Assembly (NCBI GenBank): GCA_964449455.1
Contig: CAYUYV010000002.1
Span: forward strand, 25,006-89,005
Direction of reading: 5' to 3'
Length of the DNA: 64,000 nucleotides
DNA from: CAYUYV01 sp964449455
GTDB lineage: Bacteria; Pseudomonadota; Alphaproteobacteria; JAJFIK01
The notes under the pieces: generated by a model
The model's input: the letters and a program-made list of their open reading frames with translations, nothing else
The model's database searches: none
What the model was told of the DNA's origin: nothing
Position numbers and translations under genes: made by a program
Shown: positions 7,895-15,494 of the stretch, one piece after another
Layout: each line of letters opens with the position of its first letter
Numbering within the stretch: position 1 is the first letter of the stretch

Positions 7895-9979
7895 TCACGC
7901 GGCCCGCGCCCGTGCGTCCACCGCCAGATAGGCCATGCGCGCCGGAAGGATCGCATCATCCGCAGCGGCCCCGTAGAGCGCCGCTGCCTTCGCCTCCAAG
8001 GAGCGAATGAGTGTCGTGTTTTCCTTGAAGACCCCCTCGTGCCACAGCAGGAAGCTCACCAAACGCCAGTTGGAACGGATGAGGCGCCGCTCGGCCTCGG
8101 GAACAGGAGGCCCGTCGAGACCATCGAGCAAGCAATCAATCAGGGGCCGCAGCATGCTGCGCAGGGCCTTGGGCGGCATGGCCGGCGGCGGCGAGGGCGT
8201 GCGCCAGACAAGATCGGCCGGCAGGATCCCTGAAACAGCCCGGCGCAGGATCCAGGACGGCGCCCCATCGCGGCTGAGATAGGAGCCGGGCAAGCGAAAC
8301 GCGAAATCGACCACCCGCCGGTCGAGGAAAGGCATGGTGAGGTCAAAGGGCACGCCCATGGCCGCGTGGTCGACTTGGCTCAAGCGATCGGGCAGATCAC
8401 TGCGGGTGACGGCTTCGGTAAGCATGCCCTCAAGGGACCACGCCCGATAGGGATTGAGACGATCCGTCCGCAGACCCCCCTTCAGCATCGCCGTGAGGCG
8501 GGCCGGCGGCGGTGTACCGGCCCTCTCTGCTGAGCAGTCCCGTCCGAGAAGACTGACATAAAGCGCCCGCGCGCAGGCCTCACCCAGATCGCGCCAGGCC
8601 TTACGCGCCTTTACGGTCCGGGCAACGGGCAGGGCCCCGCAGGCCATCAGTATCGTGAGCACGGACCCGATACGCCCGCTTGCAAGCGCAGAGGCCAATG
8701 CGCCCTGGGCGTGGCGCGGCCCAGCGCCAAACAGCGCGCCGGCACCGGTCCCGGCAAGCGCACCGAAGGCCCCTTGTCCTGACATGACAGCGAGCAACAT
8801 CTGCCGGGCGGGCAGCACAGGGTCCCCATAGGGCTCGTCCATCAGGGTGCCAAAAGAGCCAATCACGCGCCACAAGCCCAAAAACGGGATCGGCACCACC
8901 TGGTGCAGGCTGTCCATGCTGTCTGCGATGCGGGACGCGAGGCGCACAGCGCTTCCATGCCCCTGGGGCGCCCCAAATGGCCCAATTTCTTCCGTATAGG
9001 TGTGGATCCTCCGACCGCTGGTCTGACCTGCCAGGGCGGCGACCAGGGCCGCACCGAGAATACCGTCAGGGCCCGACGGGTCCAGAGTGACCGCGGCGGG
9101 GCCGTCTTTCGGTGTGCGGATGGCGACCGCATTGGCCAGCAGATCCCGCAAGGTCGCCGCCGCCTCCTCCGGCCCCAGATCACCGGCGCTCAAGCGCTGG
9201 CGCGGGCGAGACCACAGCATGATCCGGCGCGTTGGAAAGGGATCACAAGCAGACATCACGCATCCGGGCGGGAGCGGATGAATACCCCGGTAAACTGAAG
9301 CGCCGGCGCGGCGAACCCCAAACAACAGCCATTGGCCCGCCGCAGCCTGATTGAGCTGCCGCGCTGCACTGATCTGCGGTACGCCAAGCAGGCCCTTGAT
9401 TTCGGAAGCAAAGAAAAGAGTGGGCCCCTGGCGCGCCCAGAACAGGGGTTTTGCCCCCAACGGATCGCGGCTCAAGAACAATTTGTCCTCGTCGGCATCG
9501 TAAAGGGCCAAGGCCCAGACCCCGTTGACCCGCGCGAGCCCCTCAGGCCCCCAATCACGGATCACTTCCATCAGAATTTCCGTATCGCTGGTCGTGCGAA
9601 AGCGCGTTCCCTTCACGGAGAGATCCCGCCGCAAATCCTGAGCGTTGTAGACGGTCCCGTCGAAGGCGAGGATGAACCGTCCGTCCGCCGACACGAAAGG
9701 CTGGTGGGCCCGGTCCGTCGGATCGCTCATCGCAAGACGCCGTTGGGCGAGGCCGAGCCGTGCCATGGGCCCCGGTGAGCCCAGCTTGGGCATGCGCGCG
9801 GCAAGGCTTGGCGTCGTTCCGCTGCCGGCGAGGGAAATGAATGCGCGCCCCGGCGTATCGATCGCCGTGAAGCCCTCATCATCCGGGCCCCGATGGGCCA
9901 TGGTCCGCACCATGGCCGACAGGATCGCACTGTCCACGCGGCCCCGCTCCAGGTGGATGTAGCCGGCGATGGCACCCAT
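7895..9979 (-). CDS. asparagine-synthetase-like protein with degenerate active sites
   Basis: 694 residues with the AsnB layout: N-terminal class II glutaminase domain (about 1-215) and C-terminal synthetase domain (about 265-640). Kept parts include HRGPDDEG, FDGTVYNAQDL, the long SDTEILMEVI region, FASEIKGLL and MPFLDRRVVDFA. The start reads MGAIAGYI, whereas active enzymes read MCGIAGF, so the nucleophilic Cys is gone. The ATP-pyrophosphatase SGGxDS loop is replaced by DPSGPDG (residues 300-306), and the SGDGGDELFGGY motif reads AGTGAGALFGAG (409-420). All three catalytic signatures are lost in an otherwise full-length frame. Related genes are common in exopolysaccharide/exosortase loci; a structural, regulatory or altered catalytic role is inferred, not shown. 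Confidence 0.85.
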   Translation of the reverse strand: MGAIAGYIHLERGRVDSAILSAMVRTMAHRGPDDEGFTAIDTPGRAFISLAGSGTTPSLAARMPKLGSPGPMARLGLAQRRLAMSDPTDRAHQPFVSADGRFILAFDGTVYNAQDLRRDLSVKGTRFRTTSDTEILMEVIRDWGPEGLARVNGVWALALYDADEDKLFLSRDPLGAKPLFWARQGPTLFFASEIKGLLGVPQISAARQLNQAAAGQWLLFGVRRAGASVYRGIHPLPPGCVMSACDPFPTRRIMLWSRPRQRLSAGDLGPEEAAATLRDLLANAVAIRTPKDGPAAVTLDPSGPDGILGAALVAALAGQTSGRRIHTYTEEIGPFGAPQGHGSAVRLASRIADSMDSLHQVVPIPFLGLWRVIGSFGTLMDEPYGDPVLPARQMLLAVMSGQGAFGALAGTGAGALFGAGPRHAQGALASALASGRIGSVLTILMACGALPVARTVKARKAWRDLGEACARALYVSLLGRDCSAERAGTPPPARLTAMLKGGLRTDRLNPYRAWSLEGMLTEAVTRSDLPDRLSQVDHAAMGVPFDLTMPFLDRRVVDFAFRLPGSYLSRDGAPSWILRRAVSGILPADLVWRTPSPPPAMPPKALRSMLRPLIDCLLDGLDGPPVPEAERRLIRSNWRLVSFLLWHEGVFKENTTLIRSLEAKAAALYGAAADDAILPARMAYLAVDARARAA

Positions 9980-10045
9980 GAACGCCCGTCCCTATCCATC
10001 CGGATGCCCCCTATGGAGGCCCCGTCCCAATGATACCCAGTGTCG

Positions 10046-10060
10046 GACACCATTGGTGTC
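10046..10060. promoter_or_regulatory. palindrome upstream of the Asn-synthetase-like gene
   Basis: Perfect 7-bp dyad GACACCA-T-TGGTGTC about 67 bases upstream of the 9979 start, between gmd and the next gene. It could be an operator; no promoter elements are assigned. Confidence 0.3.
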
Positions 10061-10142
10061 GCCGGAGGGATTAAGCAGGCCTTAATGCGGGAGCCGCAAG
10101 GAACGCGTACGAACCAATTTGCGCCGACATGATACCCGTCGA

Positions 10143-11180
10143 TTAGAGCAGGATGCGGCCATCCCGGACGCGGGCGAGGTCCCGCTCGGTCATTTCCTGG
10201 ACCAACGCCTCGAAACTCGTGGTGCTGGTCCAGCCCAGATCCGCCTTGGCACGGGAGGCATCGCCGACCAGATCCTCGACTTCCGCTGGCCGGAAAAATT
10301 TCGGATTGATTCGGACAATCACTCGCCCGCTGCTGCGGTCAATCGCATGGCGTGCCTGCCCCTCGCCCTCCCAGGCCAGGGAGATCCCAGCGACGCTGGC
10401 AGCCGTATTGACGAAGTCCTCAACCGAGTGGGCGCGCCCGGTCGCCAGCACATAATCATCCGCCACATCCCGGAGGAGCATGGCGTGCATGCCCTCCACA
10501 TAATCCTTGGCGTGGCCCCAATCCCGCCTTGCGCCCAGATTGCCCAGTTCCAAACAGTCAAGGGCGTTGTTTTTGATCTCAGCAAGGCCCGACGTAATCT
10601 TCCGGGTCACGAATTCCCGGCTGCGCAAAGGGGATTCGTGGTTGAACAGAATGCCGGAGGTGGCGTAAATGCCATGGGCCTCACGGTAATTGCGCACCAT
10701 CCAATGGGCATAGAGTTTGGAGATCCCATAGGGACTGCGCGGCGCAAACGGCGTTTGTTCCGTCTGGGGTGATTCGCTGACCCGCCCGAACATCTCAGAG
10801 GTCGACGCCTGGTAGAACCGGATGGCCGGATTGACTTCGCGCACGGCCTCCAGCAGACGCGTGACGGCCAGGCCATCCACCTCAGACGTATAGAGTGGCT
10901 GCTTGAAGGACACGCCCACATAGCTTTGGGCGGCAAGATTGTAGATTTCATCCGGCTCCGTCTCTCTCAAGACACGGAAGATGTTCCCCATCTCAAGGAG
11001 CTCAAGTTCGATGAAGTCAAGGTCCCGCCTGATGCCAAGCTCGTCAAGGCGCCAGGAGGCCCTGCTGGAGCCGCGCCGGTAGCTGCCGAAGACCTTATAT
11101 CCCTGGCGCAGAAGGAACTGGGCAAGATAGGCCGCGTCCTGACCATAAATGCCCGTGATCAATGCCCGTCTGGCAGCCAT
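10143..11180 (-). CDS. gmd: GDP-mannose 4,6-dehydratase
   Basis: Converts GDP-mannose to GDP-4-keto-6-deoxy-mannose, precursor of GDP-fucose, GDP-rhamnose and GDP-perosamine. The 345-residue protein starts MAARRALITGIYGQDAAYLAQFLL (NADP-binding GxxGxD loop), with YNLAAQSYVGVSF, the QASTSEMFG motif, YGISKLYAHW (YxxxK) and FNHESPLRS, all diagnostic. Length is normal. It is first in the minus-strand block running to manC. No GDP-fucose synthase or GDP-perosamine aminotransferase is visible, so the final sugar is unknown. An imperfect GC-rich dyad (CCCGGG...CCCGGG near 11300) lies in its upstream region. Confidence 0.95.
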   Translation of the reverse strand: MAARRALITGIYGQDAAYLAQFLLRQGYKVFGSYRRGSSRASWRLDELGIRRDLDFIELELLEMGNIFRVLRETEPDEIYNLAAQSYVGVSFKQPLYTSEVDGLAVTRLLEAVREVNPAIRFYQASTSEMFGRVSESPQTEQTPFAPRSPYGISKLYAHWMVRNYREAHGIYATSGILFNHESPLRSREFVTRKITSGLAEIKNNALDCLELGNLGARRDWGHAKDYVEGMHAMLLRDVADDYVLATGRAHSVEDFVNTAASVAGISLAWEGEGQARHAIDRSSGRVIVRINPKFFRPAEVEDLVGDASRAKADLGWTSTTSFEALVQEMTERDLARVRDGRILL

Positions 11181-11430
11181 GGAGTCCTCTTCTCTGGTCT
11201 TTAAATGAATATGTCGGCCACGAGAGACCCGTTCCGGTCGAAGGCCGTCATTGGCCTTGGAACCATGACCAATTTATGTGCGGCGCGCACTATACCCGGG
11301 GGCGTGCCCGGGACAATCCCTCCTTTAGGCGCTGCTTACCAAAAAAATGAGGTTGCAAATAAAGGTCAAATACACAGATGGCCCGATCCCATGGCCATCT
11401 TTTGCGGCCGACACCTGCCCTCCAATCGAC

Positions 11431-11634
11431 TCAACGCGCCATGGGCTCTCCTACACGGGCCGCGACAACAGCGCCTGCGGCAATCCGGTGAACATGGTCG
11501 CGCAAAGGATGGCTGGGGAGAGAGGAAGCCGCAGTGGCCATTGGCGGCCGTCCATAAATGAAGGCAATCAGCGCCAACCCACTCAGACCCGTGACGACGC
11601 CCAACAGGATACGCAAAGTCCATTTCATCTGCAT
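11431..11634 (-). CDS. possible small membrane protein
   Basis: 67-residue frame MQMKWTLRILLGVVTGLSGLAL... with one hydrophobic segment (about residues 5-25) and a short polar tail. GAAGGCGG about 7 nt upstream could serve as a weak ribosome-binding site. A GTG at 11685 would add 17 residues and follows GGAGG very closely. No family recognised. It may be a real single-pass protein or chance. Confidence 0.25.
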   Translation of the reverse strand: MQMKWTLRILLGVVTGLSGLALIAFIYGRPPMATAASSLPSHPLRDHVHRIAAGAVVAARVGEPMAR

Positions 11635-11955
11635 GGCAATGATCCGCCTTCGCCTGCCGAGCTGATCGGCGTGTGTGCTGGACACCCCTCCTTCCCATGC
11701 GGATCGTTAACGGTCTCTTTCATGGCCAGGAGGCGGTGTCGAAGGCATGACGACACGGTATGAATGGCATGGGGACGGCCATGGGCCGCGCGGGGCTTGG
11801 AAACACACCCCGTTTCGTGACCCGGCTCTTGAGACGACCGCTCCGCGGGCCGTCACGCTGGTGTCCATGCGCGACCCTGCGCTCAGCATTCAAAACCGGC
11901 CTGTCATTTTCCAAGGCGCCAGGCTGGCATCACCGGTCATTGGGCCAATAGTCTG

Positions 11956-11997
11956 AGGGATTTGTTCCAAAGCTTTCCCGATCGGTCGCAAATCCCT
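11956..11997. promoter_or_regulatory. inverted repeat upstream of K+ channel/PspA operon
   Basis: Perfect 9-bp arms AGGGATTTG (11956-11964) and CAAATCCCT (11989-11997) around a 24-nt spacer that itself contains the palindrome CCGATCGG. About 300 bases upstream of the operon as assembled, nearer if the gap is artificial. A transcription-factor site is inferred. Confidence 0.35.
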
Positions 11998-12056
11998 ATC
12001 CTGCGACAGGGACAGTGGGCATAGAGGCGCTTCTTATGGGGGGCCAGCACCGCTCG

Positions 12057-12128
12057 AACGCTTCCAGAGGCTCAAACGCTTCCGGAGCCTCATACGCTTC
12101 CAGAGCCTTATACGCTTCCAGAGACAGA
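12057..12128. repeat. 18-bp tandem repeat, about 4 copies
   Basis: Four consecutive 18-bp units around ACGCTTCCAGAGCCT (12057, 12075, 12093, 12111), diverging at up to several positions. The last unit runs into the sequence duplicated on both sides of the following N gap, so true copy number is unknown. Confidence 0.85.
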
Positions 12129-12166
12129 GTCCGCTTGCCATGTCGGCCATTTACCTCTCCATCCGC

Positions 12167-12266
12167 NNNNNNNNNNNNNNNNNNNNNNNNNNNNNNNNNN
12201 NNNNNNNNNNNNNNNNNNNNNNNNNNNNNNNNNNNNNNNNNNNNNNNNNNNNNNNNNNNNNNNNNN
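12167..12266. other. assembly gap (100 N) with duplicated flanks
   Basis: Exactly 100 N. The 55 bases before it (12112-12166) are identical to the 55 after it (12267-12321), which is what two overlapping contig ends look like. The real sequence is therefore probably continuous, and the N run plus one 55-base copy is artificial unless more repeat units lie here. Confidence 0.85.
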
Positions 12267-12294
12267 ACGCTTCCAGAGACAGAGTCCGCTTGCC

Positions 12295-13494
12295 ATGTCG
12301 GCCATTTACCTCTCCATCCGCAGACTGCTGCGCCAATTGCGTGGAAAGCGACCACGCGCGACCACACGGGGCATCTTCTTCGTCAGCCTTGCCCTTTTGG
12401 TTTTTGGTTTGGGGCATGCTGTTCTCATTTCTTTGATCGAAGGGTGGCCCTTAGCCGACGGCCTATGGTTCACCGCGACGGCTGGCACGACGGTAGGCTT
12501 TGGAGACCTTGCACCAGCCAGTCATCTGGGCCGGCTCGCAACGGTCTTTTTCATCTATATTCCCGCCATTCCTGCGATTGGCTATCTGACCAGCCTTCTG
12601 GTGGAAGCAATCATTGACCGGCGGGACAAGACCCGGCTCGGGAGGTTACAGCTCATGCTCAGCAGCCATCTGGTCTTCATCAACTTCCCCAAAATCATCG
12701 GAACGGCCTATTTCGAACGGGCTGTGGGCCAGTTCCGCAACTCGAGTTCTGCCTATTCGGAACGGCCGGTTGCCATCCTGACGGACTGCCTGCCCGACGG
12801 CCTGCCCCAGTCCCTTGAAGAACTCGGCATCTATCTCGTCTCGTCCCAGCCGAACCATATTGAAGGGTTGCAGCGGGCCTGTGTTGCTGAGGCCGATACT
12901 GTTTTCGTGCTCATGCCGTCCGGCTACGAAGAGTGGGAAGAGAGCCTTGTCTTTGACATTGCCCACCAAGTGGTCAGGCTCCGTGGTGAAGAGGCGCGGC
13001 CCCGAGTCATCGCGGAAGCCCTCAGCGCCGAGATGAAATCCCGTCTGATCGATATGGGTGTCGATGCGGTCGTGCGCCCCATCCGGGCCTATCCAGAACT
13101 CATTGTCCGGGCCGCGATTGCCCCCGGCTCGGAATCGATTGTGGAAGCTTTGTTCGATACGCAAGGCGAGGAATGCCAGCGCCTTGATATATCCTTCGCA
13201 GATGTTCCTTGGTGCCACCTTGCCTGGGATTTCATGGCCCGGGATCTGGGCACACCCGTCGCGATCCAGGACCGCAATGGCGTGGTGCGATCCAATCTAC
13301 AGGGGTCAGAGCGTGTCAGCGGTCAAGCCGTCTATCTCATTGTACCGGACGAAGCCCAGGAGCGTTTCGAGGCGGCCAAGCAGGCCGTTGCCCTTGGCGG
13401 CCTGGGGTCCGGTTCCTCCGCCCTGGGCCAGGAGTCATTACCCCCTCCGCCCAAACCGCCTGGCGGCAGTGACCTGAGCGTTGGGGAGACATGA
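12295..13494 (+). CDS. two-TM potassium channel with cytoplasmic RCK-like domain
   Basis: 399 residues. One hydrophobic helix (about 26-48), a pore loop with the K+ selectivity filter TTVGFGD (65-71), and a second helix (about 78-103) form an Ion_trans_2 pore. The soluble remainder has a Rossmann-like TrkA-N/RCK layout (LVFINFP, RPVAILTD, ADTVFVLMP, RVIAEALS), as in Kch/MthK-type ligand-gated channels. The C-terminus is Gly/Pro-rich. Its stop overlaps the next start (ATGA), so it heads an operon with PspA, DUF350, DUF2491 and DUF2170 proteins. Membrane-potential or K+ control during envelope stress is inferred from context. Confidence 0.88.
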   Translation: MSAIYLSIRRLLRQLRGKRPRATTRGIFFVSLALLVFGLGHAVLISLIEGWPLADGLWFTATAGTTVGFGDLAPASHLGRLATVFFIYIPAIPAIGYLTSLLVEAIIDRRDKTRLGRLQLMLSSHLVFINFPKIIGTAYFERAVGQFRNSSSAYSERPVAILTDCLPDGLPQSLEELGIYLVSSQPNHIEGLQRACVAEADTVFVLMPSGYEEWEESLVFDIAHQVVRLRGEEARPRVIAEALSAEMKSRLIDMGVDAVVRPIRAYPELIVRAAIAPGSESIVEALFDTQGEECQRLDISFADVPWCHLAWDFMARDLGTPVAIQDRNGVVRSNLQGSERVSGQAVYLIVPDEAQERFEAAKQAVALGGLGSGSSALGQESLPPPPKPPGGSDLSVGET

Positions 13495-14528
13495 TGATGA
13501 CCCCCATGGACCCAAACGGCCTAAGGGCCCTCATGCTTGCAACGGTCCTTCTGTTTCTCACCGCGTGCAGCGATCCTAATGCCAAATCCATCGCGACGCT
13601 TGATCAGGCGATCACGGATCGACTGGCCAAGGTCGAGCAGGATCTGACCGCGGGGCGGCTGACCAACGCCCAGATCCTCACCCGCTATGTGGCCGAGGCC
13701 AAGGCCCTCAAGCCCGACTATGCGGACGTGTTGGACACTCTCGGCACGATGGCAACGCCAAGCAATGGGCGCCTTGCCGACCTGAAAAACCAGCACCGCG
13801 AGATTATGGACGCGTATGCAAAACGCAGCGCCCCCTCAGGTCAAATCCTGGACGAACTCCAACGCGTTTATGACGGGACGGCGCCAGACCAGATCAATGC
13901 AGCCCTTGTGGACGAGATCAATACTGTCGCGGCGCTGACCAATGGGGGGCTGAGCCCCATCAGCCTGCCGCCGGGCAGCACATTGCCCGAACCCGGTGCG
14001 TCTCTCGTCGGCAATCCAAACTACGGGCACTGGCAGCAAAGTTCGAACGGGACGCCGTCCTGGGTCTGGTTCGCCCAGTTTGCCCTGCTGCAAAGCCTGC
14101 TTGGCAACATGTCCTACCCATCCTGGTACTATAACCGTCCGTGGTCCTATGATTATGATGTCTATCGGGACCGATTTGGCTCACCCGGATGGCGCAATCG
14201 TGAGGCCGGACGATTGAGCCGGAACTGGCCCACCATCGAGCGCGAAGGCCAGCGCCGGGGCCGCAAACCCTCCGCCTATGCTCGGCGCAGCAACGCAAAC
14301 GCGCCGCAAAACACCACATCAGCGGCCCGCCGGCACACGCGCTTCAGCGAAACCCGAACTCAGATCGCCCGCAATGGCGGGCGCAGGCCCAGCGCATATC
14401 AGACCAGTCCGCGAAACAGCGCAGCCCCGGCACGGCGAACATCGTCTTACGGGTCAGGCGCCTCACGCAGCGCCTATCCGGCGTCCCGGCGCTCTTATGG
14501 CTCCAGCCGCTCCTTCAGGGGCAAATGA
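13491..14528 (+). CDS. putative lipoprotein of the PspA-type operon
   Basis: 345 residues. The N-terminus is a lipoprotein signal ending in the lipobox LTAC (about residue 22), so the product should be lipidated at the envelope. A charged, probably helical part (about 25-160) follows, then an aromatic Trp/Tyr-rich stretch (YPSWYYNRPWSYDYDVYRDRFG) and an Arg/Ser/Ala-rich low-complexity tail. No catalytic motif is seen. ATG overlaps the channel stop by 4 nt; nearby in-frame ATGs at 13494, 13497 and 13506 are alternatives. An envelope partner of the channel or PspA is plausible but unproven. Confidence 0.75.
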   Translation: MMMTPMDPNGLRALMLATVLLFLTACSDPNAKSIATLDQAITDRLAKVEQDLTAGRLTNAQILTRYVAEAKALKPDYADVLDTLGTMATPSNGRLADLKNQHREIMDAYAKRSAPSGQILDELQRVYDGTAPDQINAALVDEINTVAALTNGGLSPISLPPGSTLPEPGASLVGNPNYGHWQQSSNGTPSWVWFAQFALLQSLLGNMSYPSWYYNRPWSYDYDVYRDRFGSPGWRNREAGRLSRNWPTIEREGQRRGRKPSAYARRSNANAPQNTTSAARRHTRFSETRTQIARNGGRRPSAYQTSPRNSAAPARRTSSYGSGASRSAYPASRRSYGSSRSFRGK

Positions 14529-14603
14529 TCTTTCCGGCCCCGGACCAGCGCGAGGCACTGTTTGCCGTTCAAAAGGGGCCGCACAACGAGGAGGACCCAT
14601 CCC

Positions 14604-15494
14604 ATGTTGTCTTATCTGGGATTGAGTGACTATCTCATCACGGTCCTGCTGCTGAATGTGGCAGCCGGTGCCGCCCTGCTCGTCAGTGTGCGCTTTTTTG
14701 TCGGGCTCGCCACCAATGTGAACTCGATCGAGGAACTGGCCGAGCGGGACAATCCCGCCTTTGGCATCACCCTCGCCGGAACGCTTCTCGGCGTTGGCAT
14801 CATCGGCACGGGCGTGCTGTCTGGTGATCCAGCGGCCACGCTGACCCGCGAAATCCTGATCCTCCTTGGCTATGGCCTGGCTGGCCTTGCCGCGATCATG
14901 GTCAGTCGCCAGATCTTTGACCGGATCTCCCTGCCCGCCCTGCGGATCCATGACGAATTGCGCCGCGCGAATGTGGCCGTGGCCCTGACCGATGCGGGCA
15001 ACGCCATGGCGACCGCGCTCATCGTGCGCGGGGTGATCAACTGGGTGTCGGGCGATGACATGACGGTGGCGGTGATCGCCTTTCTTGGCTTTCTGGTCAG
15101 TCAGGTCGTGCTGTCGCTTGTCAGCTACTACCGGATCACCAGCTATAATCGGGCCCATGACGAGTCCTTCCAGAAGGCACTTCAGGACGGCAACACGGCC
15201 CTCGCCTTACGCTTCGGTGGCTTCCAGATTGGCGCGGCCATGGCCATCACCAGCGCGCTTCACCTTGTGCCCTACGACCCGGCCGAGCCCGTCTTTGTGC
15301 TGATATATTGGCTGGTCCTGTGTGCGGTCCTGCTGGTTTTGCTGTTCGGGCTGGGTTGGATCGCCGGGCGGCTCCTGCTCGGCTCCGTGGATACACGGCA
15401 GGAGGTGGACAAGGAACGCAATGTGGCCATCGCGGTGATCCAGGCGGCAATCCTCATCGCCATTGGGTTCGCCCTGTCGGCGGTTACCGCATGA
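14604..15494 (+). CDS. DUF350 integral membrane protein (YjfL-like)
   Basis: 296 residues with about eight hydrophobic segments in what looks like a duplicated DUF350 unit; the repeated theme is NPAFGITLAGTLLGVGIIGTG in the first half and TALALRFGGFQIGAAMAITSAL in the second. DUF350 proteins accompany PspA homologues and ATP-grasp/polyamine enzymes, as in E. coli yjfIJKLMC. Start at 14604 is fixed by a strong GAGGAGG 9 nt upstream. Its stop overlaps the next start (ATGA). The molecular function of the family is unknown. Confidence 0.88.
   Translation: MLSYLGLSDYLITVLLLNVAAGAALLVSVRFFVGLATNVNSIEELAERDNPAFGITLAGTLLGVGIIGTGVLSGDPAATLTREILILLGYGLAGLAAIMVSRQIFDRISLPALRIHDELRRANVAVALTDAGNAMATALIVRGVINWVSGDDMTVAVIAFLGFLVSQVVLSLVSYYRITSYNRAHDESFQKALQDGNTALALRFGGFQIGAAMAITSALHLVPYDPAEPVFVLIYWLVLCAVLLVLLFGLGWIAGRLLLGSVDTRQEVDKERNVAIAVIQAAILIAIGFALSAVTA

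Larger units (their letters stand above)
11181..12294. other. long intergenic region before the PspA-type operon
   Basis: 1.1 kb with one doubtful small membrane ORF (11431-11634), a perfect 9-bp dyad (11956-11997), an 18-bp tandem repeat (12057-12128) and an assembly gap (12167-12266). Other open frames here lack start signals and family resemblance. Confidence 0.6.

Noticed and set aside
12015..12617. Open frame through the 18-bp repeat giving hexapeptides such as SNASRG
   Set aside because: No start signal, crosses the artificial gap, and overlaps the real channel gene in another frame.
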